Below are positions 1-13,263 of a DNA stretch of 64,000 nt, piece after piece. A model generated the notes under the pieces. The model saw only the letters and a list, made by a program, of their open reading frames with translations, was not told the origin of the DNA and searched no databases. Position 1 is the first letter of the stretch. Every line of letters begins with the position of its first letter. Location: positions 51,464,807 to 51,528,806 of the forward strand of contig CM060312.1 in NCBI GenBank assembly GCA_030674185.1. The letters run 5' to 3'. A program made the position numbers and the translations under genes. The DNA comes from Monoplex corrugatus (lineage: Eukaryota; Mollusca; Gastropoda; Littorinimorpha; Ranellidae).

Positions 1-2
1 AG

Positions 3-1316
3 ACACCTACCTCACCTCCATCATCACAACGTATCAGTAAACAAGCCGTTGATTCAGTGTTTCACCCACTTCCTACACAACCACGCCACATGAAAAGATT
101 GTCTACGGTGCCAAATTCTAAAGGAGGCTCTCCTCCAGGATCTGTATGCACAGCTACTAAAATTGATGTTGATGTTGAGAGCATAAGGCACAGTCAGCAG
201 TCATCAAGGCTTGGTGTTGACAATGGTTTTCATGATATTGGTAGGCCTACTTATCCTGCTAGAATAAATACATCAAATGAAATACAGGTTTCTCATGAGA
301 GTACAAGGAACAATCAAAGAGTTAGGCCAGAGAAACTTCATACTCTCAAAGAAAGTCCTTTTTCCAAAAGTTCCAGAAATGAAACTCAGAGATATGATTC
401 TCAGGTTCTGAATGAAAATTTTATAGATTATTCATATTCATACTCTCCAAGCAGTGAAGATCTTTGCAAACTGTTGAGAGATACAGAACATTTATTAATG
501 AATGATTATGTTGACACTGAAACTGTAGACCTGACTAAACTTGAATCCACAAATCCTGGATCATGTGAGGTGGATGCAGACATAGAATGTCCAAGCAGAC
601 AGGATGGGAATCATTTAAAGGCTTATGAAGATGAACAACATGAAGCAGGTGAAGCTTCTGGTTGTTTAGGATTAGAAAGGGAGATCACGTGGCCTAACAC
701 TAACAATGTGAATGGTCACAATATGAACAATGAAACAGTTGGTACTGATATAACTTGCTGTGATGATTGTAGTGACAGCATTGCCACTTTTACTGCTAGT
801 AATACTAACAGTAATAGTAGTTTAACCGGTATGGCGGCTTCTACTGAAAAGAGTATGTGTCATCATAATGACGGACAGTTTGTGCGGGGTGCCACTGATT
901 ATCGAATCAGGATGTTGGGTGCTCAAAAGTATGAGATAACCTCTCATCTGACAGATACTGAAGCTGTTAATTACCACATGAGCAGTGCACTGCCACATGT
1001 CAGTGATGGTAAAATGATCTTGGCTTCCTGTGATGACCATGTTTTTTCAAGGGAAAACAAGAAACAGGATCATGATGTCATAGTAGATGGCAATGAAACA
1101 CTTGTTGCTAATGGTAGTCAGGAGGTACAACAAACAAACATCAAATGTAAAGATGGTCAGGTTGCAAAACCAGTTGCAAGTGTGTCAGAAAAGGGTGCAA
1201 AAATAGACTTTTATGAGCTGACAGACCAGAGCTGCATGGCAGGTGGAAACAGGACACAAATTTATTCCCTTCAAGAATTGGAAACATCTCCTGCATTTTT
1301 TGAGGCAGATGTCTGA
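3..1316 (+). CDS. C-terminal coding exon of an unrecognised Ser/Asn/Asp-rich protein (5' partial)
   Basis: The frame is open from the window edge to a TGA at 1314-1316, giving about 437 residues; no start codon is needed because the exon enters from the left. The protein is rich in Ser, Asn, Asp, Glu and His, has no membrane segment or signal peptide, and shows no domain I can name. It looks largely disordered. A short acidic-hydrophobic stretch (SSEDLCKLLRDTEHLLMNDY) about one third along could form a helix, and the C-terminus reads ...LETSPAFFEADV. Long uninterrupted length, non-repetitive codons and the splice donor just after the stop argue that it is real. It points toward RPP14, whose 3' end faces it about 22 kb away. 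Function unknown; it is probably the disordered tail of a larger protein encoded to the left. Confidence 0.72.
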   Translation, partial: TPTSPPSSQRISKQAVDSVFHPLPTQPRHMKRLSTVPNSKGGSPPGSVCTATKIDVDVESIRHSQQSSRLGVDNGFHDIGRPTYPARINTSNEIQVSHESTRNNQRVRPEKLHTLKESPFSKSSRNETQRYDSQVLNENFIDYSYSYSPSSEDLCKLLRDTEHLLMNDYVDTETVDLTKLESTNPGSCEVDADIECPSRQDGNHLKAYEDEQHEAGEASGCLGLEREITWPNTNNVNGHNMNNETVGTDITCCDDCSDSIATFTASNTNSNSSLTGMAASTEKSMCHHNDGQFVRGATDYRIRMLGAQKYEITSHLTDTEAVNYHMSSALPHVSDGKMILASCDDHVFSRENKKQDHDVIVDGNETLVANGSQEVQQTNIKCKDGQVAKPVASVSEKGAKIDFYELTDQSCMAGGNRTQIYSLQELETSPAFFEADV

Positions 1317-2021
1317 AATGGTAAGTAGGTTTGGGCTTCCAGGGCTTATGATTGATACAGACTTCAGTAGAATTTTAAAATGTTACTGTTGTTCAGACTA
1401 TGGTGTAGGGAACATGTACTGATGTAGTTCTTTCCTGTATGTAATTTTGATTCACCTCTTTCAGTCTTTAAAAACTATGGAGTTACTCTACTGGAATGAC
1501 GTATCCAGGGCACAAGTCAGGTGTAGTGATATGGATGGAGAACCAGTTGTCCTTGCGGCAGGCTCCCCATTTCCACATCACTTGTGCAGCCAAAGGAGAG
1601 GCTAAAGCTTAAAGCTAGTAAAGGGAGAAATTTTTTATAAATGAAAAATGTATGAATTAGATCTGCTTAGTAGTGTGTAATGCAACAGCCATGTTAGGAA
1701 TCAGTGTTCAGGATACAGTGAAATGCTTAATGAGTTTAAAACGTGCTTATCTTCAGCTGTACAAATCTTCCATACAACTTGACCAAAACCCATCTTTATC
1801 TGTGGTGCAAGTTGTTGGTTAACTTCAAGCGGCTGTCTTTAAATGTCAGATTATTTCAAACAATTCTTGTGTTTCCAATAAGCTTTCCACTCTTCAAATT
1901 TCTTAGTAGGCCTACTTTTAAAAAGTTATGACGTCAGAAGACAAGCAGCCTTTGCAAGGCAGTTTGTTTTTTTTCTGCTTGTATTTGACATTGAAACTGG
2001 GTATTGATTTGATGAAATAAA
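1317..2021 (+). other. Probable 3' UTR with an intron directly after the stop codon
   Basis: Four bases after the stop codon comes a strong donor (G|GTAAGT, intron starting at 1321). A pyrimidine-rich acceptor (CACCTCTTTCAG) ends at 1464. The next canonical AATAAA is at 2016-2021. This suggests a 3' UTR with a ~144-bp intron and polyadenylation just after 2021. The exon junction would lie within 50 nt of the stop, so it should not trigger nonsense-mediated decay. Alternatively the donor leads to a different terminal coding exon in another isoform. Confidence 0.45.
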
Positions 2022-2832
2022 CCAAGTCATACTCATAGTTACTGCTGTTTAGATCTGTTGTTATCCCATGTAGCCTAATTGTATTTATCTATGTATCTAG
2101 TACAAAGATATTATGAATAGAACTTTATAACTTCATACATATTTGATCTAGACTTTGTTTATATTCATTTATAAATGATTAAAATCAATAATACAAGCGC
2201 GTTTCTTTCTGAACTGTGATTACATGTAAATCATAATTTAATTGGCTGGCTGCATGCTTTCCACTCTTTAAGCTGGTTTTGAGGAATTTGTAAACTTTTG
2301 TGTGTTTAATTGAAATTGAATATATATTATTTTATTCAGTCATGTGGACTTTTTTATGGGGAATAGATTAATGAAAACTCTCTTTTACTGAGATGTTCAG
2401 TAATTTTGCTGGAAGTGGGAAAGAGGTAAGTGATATCAGTTGCTAACTCAGTGTACGTACTATGTTGTGTATGTTTGTGTGTGTATGCGTGTGCATGTGT
2501 GTGTGTCTGTGTGTGTGTGTGTTATGTGTGTGTGTACTCTGTGCACTGTGTGCATGTGTACTCTGTGCATGTAAGTGTGTGTCTGTGTAAATGACTGAAA
2601 AAAGTAGTGCTCCAATTTGAGGATCTGATCACTTGATAAAATCATAATAATCAGAGCAAATGCAGCACATGCACATAACATAGTGAGAGTTTTATGCATT
2701 TGATTTAGATTTTTAAAGGATATAATCTACAGCTTAAGGAAAAAGGTTGTGTCATGAGAAATTAAACAGGAATTCTCACACCTACACATCCCTCCCCCAC
2801 CACTCATTATCTGTCTGTCTCTGTCTGTCTGT

Positions 2833-2918
<86 letters not shown>
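2833..2918. repeat. (CA)n microsatellite
   Basis: About 43 uninterrupted CA units, preceded by a (TCTG)n-like run at 2810-2832. Confidence 0.97.
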
Positions 2919-2921
<3 letters not shown>

Positions 2922-4358
2922 CTATGCTCAAACTGTTTCATATTAAAGTATTATCCATTAATTTTTCATCTGTTTGTTTATTTAGAGGTTCATTCCTCTA
3001 TGTCATTTCTGACAAACTGTTTGTGATAATGTGTTTTCAACATTTATTAACAGGTATTTAGTTATAAATTCTTGTAGGTCTGTTTGATTGAACAAAGTGC
3101 AATGTATGAGACAGAGCTGTAAGCCAGCTAAGTTCAATTTGAAGATAATGGAATGCTTGATAACTCTAGGTTTAGATTAATTATAATTTAAATAATTTGA
3201 ATGCCCGGGGGCATTTGAAGTTGAGCAATTTTCACTGCATTGTCCATTATTTACCATTCGTTGAACTCATTATTAACTTCAGTAACTCCCAACCCAAAGG
3301 TTTGGATGACATTGACACAGAAACAGAATGACCTGTTCCTGCTTCCAGTTTGATTAATCAAGCTTGAGCTATGCTGAAAGCAGAAGAAATCTATGTATAT
3401 GTGCAACTTCCAGACCATTAATCTGTGTGAACGAAGGACACTGGACCTCTGTCCGAGCTTTAGACTAACTTGGTCAAGCTTTTGTAGTTTTAGTGTTAAG
3501 AAGGTGGCATGCAGCTGCCATCATAAAGCAGGCGTAAGGATGGAAAAGGCTGGTTTTAGTTATTATTAAACTAAACTATAATCTTAAAGTTAAACTGTAA
3601 AGTGGGAGAAATGTTAGTGTTGTGTTATGTTGTGTTGTAGTTTATATTCATGGTTTGTAGTTTAGGTCTATAGATTGTTTATTTTTTGGAAGTAGAAACC
3701 AAACTTTCATTATTTTTTGGAAGTAGAAACCAAAATTTCTCGTAAATGTGTTAGTTATGTATTATATGGTTCATCTGTTGTTGTCTTATCATGAACTTTA
3801 CCTGTCTTTTTTTTCAAACTTTCTTCTTTTTAACAATGATATTATTTCATCTCTTTTTTTTTCTTTTATGTTTTACTGGGGGTCTTTTCTTCCCTCTCCC
3901 CTACCCCCCATCCCCTTGAAAGATTGGCATTAATATTCATTTACTGGTGTTACAATTTCAAGTTGTTACATGTTATATTAATACATAGAAGGTCTCTCAC
4001 ATTGTGTTAAAGAACTGATACCCTTTTGCATAGTATACAAGCTTGTGCATATATATACAGATACCCTTTTGCATAGTATACAAGCTTGTGCATATATATA
4101 CACACACATACTATGTGCATGTACATACCCAAAATTGTAGTGCTAGTCATAAAGTGGGTATTTTTGTATAATACAGATTGCCTCAGGTTCATGAAATTTT
4201 GTGACCATTTGTAAGGAAAAGATTTAAATGATAGTAATATTCATGTATTATAACTTGTCTGTCCCAGTGCTTGCATCCAGCAGTGTACTCTTTGTGCATA
4301 TTCCACTTTAAACATACACACACACAAACGCATACATGCACATGCATGAACACATGCG

Positions 4359-4363
4359 CGCGC

Positions 4364-4403
<40 letters not shown>

Positions 4404-4408
4404 CATAC

Positions 4409-4482
<74 letters not shown>
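4359..4482. repeat. (CA)n microsatellite, interrupted
   Basis: CA arrays of about 20 and 35 units separated by CTACATACAA; begins with a CG-containing GCGCGCACACG stretch. Confidence 0.95.
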
Positions 4483-6448
4483 GACACAGACACAGACACA
4501 TTATATAAATGCATAAGCACACACAAACATCACACATTGGTGCAATACTAGTGCTAGCAGTAGATATTTGAGCTTGAGTGACAGCCATTCTCATTCACAT
4601 ACTTTTCACTCTCTCTGTAACAGTCTGTCCTCTTTATCACGCCCACTCTTCCCTAGTTCTTCCTGTGCTATTATACATTGTTATTATTCTGTCCAGCGAA
4701 CATTGTTATTATTCTGTCCAGCGAATGGAAAAAGTCAAGTGAATTCTCAGTCTCACTTTTCTCATCCAGCGTGATTTGGACACTGGAGCTTACACCATTC
4801 AGAATATCTATTAACGTTTGTGTGCATGTGTGTTTTGCGTGTGCGCACGTGTGTGTCTCTGTGTGTGTCTGTGCGTGTCTGTGTGTGAGTGACAGAAGGG
4901 GAAGAGAGAGAGACTGTGTTGCTAATGTGTGTATATCTGTGAACTTGACACATGCATGCACACACACATGTATGGCTGTGTCACATTACTACCAGCAATA
5001 CCACTAATACGTAATACTAAAGGCACATATTTTGTGTTTGTGCAACATAACATTATTTATGGAATGACATACACTGTGAACAGTAAAGTACTAACATTGT
5101 TTCATCACAGAGTTTGTAATATTTTACGTTTTCCTCTCTTGTTACAGACATGAGGACATGGTTGACGCATTCCACTTCAGGATGTAACATATAAGCTGAT
5201 CGCAGTCGGATGCCAGAAAGTTCCATGTTTAATTCCCAGCTGGACTTGGATTTTTCTTCCTTGAGTGGTGGTCTTTTGAATGAGGTGATTAGCTGATGTC
5301 CTGTGCAACATGAACATAACAATTGTAAAAGAATCCATAGCAACGAAGATGCTGTGTTCGGAGAAGAAATATAGGAAAGTCCAGGTAATTAAGTTAACAA
5401 AATACGGAAACAAAAAAGAAGGAAAGAAAAAAGAAAAAAAATTGAGTGTTTCTCTGGTACTGGTAATGTAATCTTCCCTGAAAGAGCAGCCCAAATGTCA
5501 CACAGTAGGTCTTTTGTGACTACATAGCCATCATGTTGATAATGTGATTCATTTCAAGATAGTTTACTTCAGTGTCTTGAAAAAAGTTTGTTCATTTGTT
5601 CTTAATCTCCCATATTTTTGTATGTTTGTTTTTTTTCACAAAAATGGAGATTATTAAGGGGTGCACATCTGCCTGTATGTGTGTGTAAGGAAAATGTGTC
5701 AAGTGTCTGTGGACAGATTTTTGTCTGACTTGGTTTGTAGGTCCCCATTAGGGAGTCATGATTGCTTAAGTATGGACTAGAAATATAGAATGGTCCAGTG
5801 TTCGGACTGGTGAAGTCCCAAGTACAAAAATATTACATTGAAGATGCCTTCTCTGTTTGAAAATGGATTGAAATTCAACGTAAACTTGTATGAATCTGTG
5901 TTGGTGTAGGAAAATAGTGTCCTTTAAATTTCACTAAAACAAATTTAGGGTCAAGATCACAACTGTGCAAATAGTTATGTGTCAGCAAGGATTTGGCACT
6001 TGTTTAATGACAGATCTTGACAAAATTTAGAACCGGTATTAGGTACAAACTACAATACATGATCTTAATCCCTGTAAGGTACATATAAACATGGTCCAAT
6101 TTTTGTTGTGCAGAAGTGAAAAACTATTATATAGTATTAACCCCATTGCAGATTATGCTTTTGACTTAAGTGTGTGTTGAGAAAATTGCCAGAAATACTG
6201 GAAAATTACTCCTTTGATTTTTATTCACTCAAATATTCAAAGCTTTGAAAAGTATGTATATCAAATGAAGAAGAAATAAACAGATTCCTCTAGTAACATT
6301 AAAATTAGCAAATGTTGAACCCGATTGTTAAAAAGTTGACTGAAATGCCATGATCATTATATTCACCTATTCTCACTCTGTCTGTCTTCTGTCTGTCTCT
6401 GTCTCTCTTTCTCTGTCTTTCAGTCTCTGTGTCTGTGTCTGTCTCTGT

Positions 6449-6451
<3 letters not shown>

Positions 6452-6492
<41 letters not shown>

Positions 6493-6580
6493 CACGCATG
6501 TGCGCGCGCGCACACACACACACACATACACAGACACACACACACACACACACTCACACACACACACTCACACACACACA
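6452..6580. repeat. (CT)n followed by (CA)n microsatellite
   Basis: About 18 CT units, then a short GCGCGCG block, then CA-rich repeats with ACTC interruptions. Confidence 0.93.
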
Positions 6581-7464
6581 AATAAAGAATGCTTAACAAA
6601 AAGGAGTCAAAGGGTCAGTAAAAGTCATACATCAACACTGCAGACAAGAGATTAATTATGTTCCACATAGCATTTGTAAACCAATTTTAATTTCTTGCTG
6701 TTGGGAAATTTACTGCTGAAAAAATTACTAAGAGCGTTTAGGGTGTATATTGCACATGTATTGTGGTGAAAAAGTACAGAAAGGGAGAATGTGTGATGGC
6801 TTGACTGTCTTGTTGTAGAGATAAATTGCCATGTGTTCATTGTTGCAATACCAAGTTGAACAGCATATATATTTTTTAAAACATATCCTTGGGAGATTAC
6901 AGAATCAGCTGCTTCAGTAAAAGCTTAATGAGTTGAACTTCATGTTCAAATTCATGCAACATCATGTCACTTTGCATCCATGGACACTTTTTGTTCAGTT
7001 ATGTTTGTTGTTAACATATTAGCCCTGCACAGCATACAGCCTATGTAGTTTTCCCGGCCAAGCAGTATTTGAAGCTGTGCTTCTTCAGATTGGAAAGATT
7101 TCATAAAAGAGTATGACTGAGCTTCTGACAATTGTGTAGAACATGATTTTATCTAACGTTTTATTCCATTATATTTGTTCATTGTTTACGCTACAGCCCT
7201 CTTAACTTACAGTCTGTGTAACTTCCCAATTCGGCGATTTTTGGAGCTATGCCTCTTCAAATTGAAAAGATTTCATGGATGAGTTTCACTCATTTTCATT
7301 AGAATATATTTTTGTATGTTGTTTTATGAATACTGAGAATCTTTAAAATGATGTCTGAATGATATATGATAAAAAAAAAAAAAGGTTCTTGGTGAAAGTG
7401 GTCACTTAGTGCAGGATGTCCTCATACAATTTTGTCAGTATGCTTTTATTTGTGATTGTGCATG

Positions 7465-7467
<3 letters not shown>

Positions 7468-7520
<53 letters not shown>
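7468..7520. repeat. (TG)n microsatellite
   Basis: About 26 TG units, then GCGCATGTGTGC. Confidence 0.95.
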
Positions 7521-7522
<2 letters not shown>

Positions 7523-8056
7523 ATGTGTGCATAATTTTGTGTGTGTGTTTGCTTGAGCATGTGTGTGGTGTGTTGTGTGTTTGAAAACAATATGCATTTC
7601 TTGTAGTCTCATTACTGCACTGATGTAATTTGTTTTTCATTTTGCTCATGCTGAATGACCAATACCACAGATGTTTCATTCCTGGGGTCATCTGGCACTG
7701 GCGTACATTGTTCAAGTGCACTGTATGTAGGAATCTCGAAACGATTTTGATCAGTATACATAATTATAATAGCACCATGTACAGTGATCACATCACCATC
7801 ATCATCATCAACAGTTTTGTATTATCATGTTCAGTTTTACATTATCAGTTATCATCCTTTTAATTACTGTTCATGTCTTATGTGCAAAAAATATGTTCTT
7901 TGTTCTAAAAGCCCCAAACACACATTTGTCTTTCTGTGGTGGTTGACAAGAAGAAAGAAAACAGATGTGATAAAGAACTTGATCAAAATCATGCTTTCCT
8001 TTGTGATGAATGTCATTTGCTGTTGTCATGGATAAACACATTTCCATAGTCATAAG

Positions 8057-8227
8057 AAAATGTGTTAAGCAGAAATTTGTTTATCAGAAAATAGTTCCCA
8101 CTTAGGGTCTATAAAAATGTGTTAAGCAGAAATTTGTTTATCAGAAAATAGTTCCCACTTAGGGTCTATAAAAATGTGTTAAGCAGAATTTATGTTTTAT
8201 CAGAAAATAGTTCCCACTTAGGGTCTG
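8057..8227. repeat. 57-bp tandem repeat, three copies
   Basis: Units begin AAAATGTGTTAAGCAGAA at 8057, 8114 and about 8171 and end in CCCACTTAGGGTCT. The first two are almost identical and the third has a small rearrangement of the T run. Confidence 0.9.
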
Positions 8228-10884
8228 TCTTATACTATTTACAAGCCAAGTGCAATAAGGATAACTTACATCAATTGTTACTGATATAGTCATATCCAAG
8301 AATGCATAGAAGAGAACTGCATAAAAGTCTGTTGGCCCAATGAATTGGGATCCCTTCAAAGGTGGTTTGTTACTTTCAAAATTGCAATCTAGTAAAACTG
8401 GTCATCTCATACATGCAGTTATCCACCCAATAAAAAGCACCTGCCCTCATCTTGTAATTGTTAAATTTATACATACAGATGAATATACTGGATGTTCCAG
8501 GTTTCAGCTTCAATTTCTCAAGACGACATCTCTGCGCATGGATTGAATTCCATATGCACTGAACTGACATCACAGGCGCCATGTGATGGAGAGTATCCAA
8601 AATGATCTTGGCCTACACTTTGTTACATTCTTGTGACTGATCTTCAGAAAAAAAGTTTTGGTCATGATGTGCACTGCACAATGAAAATGTGTTTTTTATA
8701 TAGGTATAAATTGCTTTCATTCACAAATGGCTGAATTTTTTTTAAAACAGTTTTATGAATACCTGATTTCTTTCATTGCTTGTGATTAGTTGGTGGTGAT
8801 ATGGCTGTGTAAATCCAAAACTTCTGTCCTTGTCTCTCATGTAGCATGCTAAATATTTTTGGACCAACAGACAGACTTGTGGGGAAAGTGATGAAACATA
8901 AATTTTCTCATGTGACATGAAGCATGTAATAGCAAATACACAATACCATCTCAGTGGTCTGTGATGTGTTGTGCTGGTTACCCAGCCATGTTTACTGTTT
9001 GGTCAAATACTATTTGATCTGAAAAAATTCAGCCCTCCCTGTCCCCCTTTCTCCCTTCATGATCTGTACCTCAAGTACAGAATAAATGTTTTTTTGTTCC
9101 TATTCACCTCATTAATACTGTCTGCAGATGTATACTGTGTGTGTCTTCAGAGAGAGTTCTGTATTTGGTGCTTCAAACTTGCTCCAAGCTGGTGTCTTTA
9201 ATCAAAGACATCATCATAGCAGCATCACCTCTTCGAATAACACTAATTGTTCATCATTTGTACCAGTATGGCCACATATTGTCATATGATGAATAACACA
9301 TCTTCAGAAACTGAAAACGTTTTGCTCCAGGAAGACAAAGATGCAAGAAACTGTAATTGTTTGCTGGATCATTGTTGCTTTGGATGCTTGATCAGTTTAG
9401 CGATTGACACTGTATCTTCATTTTTGTGCACAGTATTCGTGGTTTTGTTGTCTGAAGTCTGATAGAAGTGCAACATGAAAAGTTTACATGCGGCTAAAGA
9501 CTAGAAATATGTGCTGAATTGTATCCTTCAGCACCTTTTTCAGTCTTTTTTTTCCCCTCTCAGTTTGTGATCTGTCCATATGCTGTAGGATACAGTCATC
9601 ATACATTCACACATACCCTGAAAATAACAAAAACAGAAAAAGAAAAAAAAAAAGTATCTTTTCCACAAAAGCTAAATGACAACGATCAAAATATTTTGGA
9701 CTAGTTGCCCTCATTTTTCTTGCAAAAATATGTCCATAAAATGACAATGGTAAAAAATTCTGCCCATCACAGAAAAGTCTTTTTCTAGTTGAGTCCATTG
9801 ATGTATTCCTTGGGAAACCTGATGAAATGCCAGAATTCTGTTTGCAGACTTTTCATCTGCTTTAAACTTACTGTACTTATATTAAATAGGAGTTTCCAGT
9901 GCATTCAAGAGGGGTTTATCACACTTTGACAATTCCATAGGTGTTCCCCCAAATCTGCCAGCAGATATGTGACAGACTCTGTTATGAGCCTTCACAAAAC
10001 CCTTTGCACTGGCAAGGTCTTGAAATGGGGAGGGGGACAGAGGGGATCTATGAAATACTAAGCTGACACCACCAGAATGATAAAATTATACATTAAAAAG
10101 GGTAGCGAAAAAGCCAGTTTTTGATATTGTTGGCTGGGACTGAATTCGAGATATCAGATCTTGAGTCCACAGCTCTATCAAAAGAACCAGCCAGCCCGCA
10201 GCCCAAAACAGTGTATATATATTGTCATTTGTTTGTTTTACGGAAATCATATTTTCCTATCAACAGACGCCAGAAAGTGCATGTATATTTTTGTCAGTTC
10301 AGATTGAACAGTGTGCTTAGATTTTGGATTGTGCACTGTGCTTAACTTTGATGTTATCAGAGATGAGCACTCTATAAATGTTTCATTTATATAAATGTTT
10401 TATTTGTTATTAATATTTTGTTAGTGTATTTATGTCAGGTGAGGTTGTGACCTGCACCATGTTTGCCCAACAAGTGTGATTGTAGGAGTCAGCATGATAA
10501 CAGACACTTCATTAGGTTTGCTGAAAACTGTGCTCATTTGCTCTCCTGATTCTTCTTCTTCTGATCCCATGGCTGGTGTGATGGTTAGGGAGACTCATAG
10601 AACACAGCAGCAGACAGGCTTCTCCATCTCTGGGGTGCAACAACAAGTAGGTCAGGTGTATCGAGAATGGTATAGTCTTTGGTGTTTGTCACCCAGCTTG
10701 TCCTTTGTTAATCTTGGTGACAGCCTACTGCTGAAGTGCCCAAAAGGATGGTTTTAGTGTGTCATGTTGGATGACGTGATTAAATCATGTGAGCTTATGT
10801 TCTTTCACAATTGTTAGAGGCGGTTCCTGTGGTCCCACTAAGGTGTTGATCTTTCTTTTTACTCATTAGGATGTGAAAAACTCT

Positions 10885-11110
10885 TCATAGGCACTCGAGT
10901 CTTCTTCTCTTAGTCAGCAAGCAGGGATGTTTCACACCTGTAGAAGAGGATGGAGACAATGATTTGTACAGTCTCAGTGCAGTCTTGTTTGTCTGGCCAT
11001 AGCTGCCATTACTGTTGCAATTTTGATGCACAGTTCTGTTCTGCTGCTGCCATGTTTGGCCAGTGTACTTGAAACAGTCCACCTCTTCCAGTTTCTGGTC
11101 TTTCATCTAG
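10885..11110 (-). pseudogene. Decayed RTE-like LINE fragment (RT C-terminal region)
   Basis: The minus-strand reading (QKLEEVDCFKYTGQT...LRLYKSL) matches residues of the young LINE at 49.9 kb in this window (QQLEEVDAFKYLGATL...KLYKSL). The segment between the two motifs is shortened and the frame is interrupted. It is a short, old, inactive fragment of the same or a closely related family. Confidence 0.65.
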
Positions 11111-11308
11111 AACTCTGTACTGCTGTTTGTTGTGCTGTCGACCGTGTCTTTGCTTTTATTATTACAAACATCCATCCATACACATGCACTGTCCACTCTG
11201 TTGGTGATATATTACAGTTAAGTGTTCTGACCTCTTTAATGATTACTAAACTTTGGTGTCCTGCTCTTAGTAGTTTCACTGATTGGTGTGATAATGTTTG
11301 CTTTGCTC

Positions 11309-11500
11309 TTAACCCTTTAACTCCTGCACCCTGTCTGTCATCATCCTGCATTGTCAACCATGTTAGCAAAGCAAAAATGTAACCTTTTGACTCACTCACC
11401 TATTCACCAACTTCCTGCAGAAAGTTGGTGGACGGGGTAAGGGAGTCAAAAGGTTACATGTTTGCAGTTGGTGGATAGTGTGCAGGACTTAAAGGGTTAA
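11309..11500. mobile_element. Palindromic MITE, TTAA target duplication (copy 1)
   Basis: TTAA at 11309-11312 and 11497-11500 flank a 184-bp body that begins CCCTTTAACTCCTGC and ends in AAAGGG. An inner inverted repeat is centred on CTTCCTGCAGAAAG. TTAA target duplication with CCC...GGG ends is the signature of piggyBac-type elements. No coding capacity. Copies 2 and 3 (28.9 and 61.5 kb) have the same structure. Confidence 0.82.
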
Positions 11501-11689
11501 CATCACTAAACAGAAGAGTTTGTTGTTCAGAACTCTTTATTTTGGGATGGGGGTGGCTGGGTGAGGAATCCTAATTCATGGATATAAAGTTGAAATTGTC
11601 TCTCAGCACAAGTATCTTGACACAGTTTTAAAGAACTGGTTGACCAGGGATGAAAAACTCTGAAGCCATATTGAACAGGAAGGTTATTC

Positions 11690-12140
11690 ATTTACTTACT
11701 GCCCATCATGCTATTGGCATGAAGGGCAGCAACAAAGATCCTTTACTCCTATGTGTTCTGGGCTGGTCTCTGTGTTAGTACACTATCCCAGGTGTGATTC
11801 AGGGCCTCAAGTTCTCTGTCTACTGTTCTTCTCCAGTTGTTCCTGGGTTTTCCACTCTTGGGTCTTCCGTCCACTGTCCATTGAAAGGCAGTCCAGGTAG
11901 TGTTATCCTGCTATCCTATAATAACGTGACCAGCCTATCTTCTTCATCTTTTTATGACGATGGGTCCATACTACTGCACTGAGCGACTAGCTGTCTGTTG
12001 GAAGTGGTGTAGGACCAGAAGATTCATGTGATTCTTCAAAAGTTCTTTGTATGGAAGGTTGATATCTTGGTAAAATCACTCTCTGTCATCCTCCAGCATT
12101 CTGAACTGTACATGTACAGGAGAATGACAGAAAGGGTGGA
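11690..12140 (-). pseudogene. LINE 3'-end relic (RT C-terminal tail)
   Basis: On the minus strand, broken frames give phrases such as RPKSGKPRNNWRRTVDRELE and RIFVAALHANSMMG. These are typical of the basic C-terminal tail of RTE-like endonuclease/reverse transcriptase LINEs in invertebrates (GRPK.TWRRTVE...W..FVAALHA). Multiple stops and shifts; no promoter or catalytic domain remains. Confidence 0.6.
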
Positions 12141-12149
12141 ATGGCGATT

Positions 12150-12320
12150 AGCAAAGTGTATATAGTTTCTGCTGTATTCTGAACTGTGTTAGCAAAGTGT
12201 GTGTAGTTTCTTCTGTATTCTGAACTGTGTTAGCAAAGTGTATGTAGTTTCTTCTGCATTCTGAAGTGTAAAAGAGAATGACAAAGAGGGTGAAAAAGCG
12301 GTTAGCAAAGTGTATATAGT
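12150..12320. repeat. ~42-bp tandem repeat, about 3-4 copies
   Basis: Unit TTAGCAAAGTGTATATAGTT plus TTCTGTATTCTGAACTGTG recurs at about 12150, 12188 and 12230, with a diverged copy after a spacer near 12302. Confidence 0.85.
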
Positions 12321-13263
12321 TTTCTTCACCAAAAGTAAGTCCCATAGCATAAGCAATACAGTCTGAACCAGTTTTTACTCTGCACTACTAGAGACAGTAT
12401 TTTTGTTCTCTTTTGTCTGATAGTATCTTAATCTTCACTTCAAAGACAGTATTTTACAGATTTTACACACCTGCTCAAATGTGTTATGAAAACAAAGAGA
12501 CATGGCTCATTTTGTAAACAGCAAATTTTAAGAAAAGCAGTGTCCAACTTAATGACATTCATTAGGCATGAGTTACTCAAATTAATTGAAAGTATTTATT
12601 TATCCGGTTATTTACTGTTCATATACCAATGTTTTCATTTTAAAACTATGATTGCATTGGAACACCATATTTGTACTCGCACAGTGTGTTTGTATATGTA
12701 TACACATGCTTCTGAAAACACGTATGATGTTTGTTTTTTTTATTTGATATGTATGTATGTTTTGTGTTTTCAGAAATGCATTTAATGTGTGACATTTTGT
12801 AATTTATGCCATTTTTCAAAACCAAACAAACTGTATCCCTTGTGGGATAAATAAATCTATCTTGACTGACTGATGTTTGGTTTTGGGCAGAATGAAGATT
12901 TTACACTTGCTGTTGAAATCTGGCAGAAGTGCAATATGAAGAGTTGACAGTTTTGGTTGGAAGTTTGGTAGAAGTGCAATGTGAACAGTTTACAAGTTTG
13001 GTTTAATCTTATTTTACTTTATGCAGATTGCAGAGCCATGCATTCACCTTTGTACCGGAGTGTATGTGATTTACATATTATTTGTATTATTGCTGAAAAG
13101 ATCATTTCACTTTGTAAAATATGTCATTGTGGACATGCATTTCTGGTTGTCTGCAATATGTTTTGTCTGGTAGTGCTTGGAAGAGTTCATTGCTTTTATG
13201 TTTATGGCTCAGCAGGTTACCATCTGCTGTTGAAAGAAGAACAAATTGCACTTGGACTTAACA

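Larger units (their letters stand above)
2022..10880. other. Long noncoding stretch with microsatellites and short duplications
   Basis: AT-rich DNA without a convincing exon on either strand. It holds the (CA/TG)n arrays listed separately, a 57-bp x3 tandem repeat at 8057, and small direct duplications (28 bp near 3692/3710; ~42 bp near 4018/4060). A degenerate SINE-like stretch lies near 5190-5310 (a run resembling the family at 35.47 kb). Open frames of 60-120 codons here are low-complexity or chance. Confidence 0.6.
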
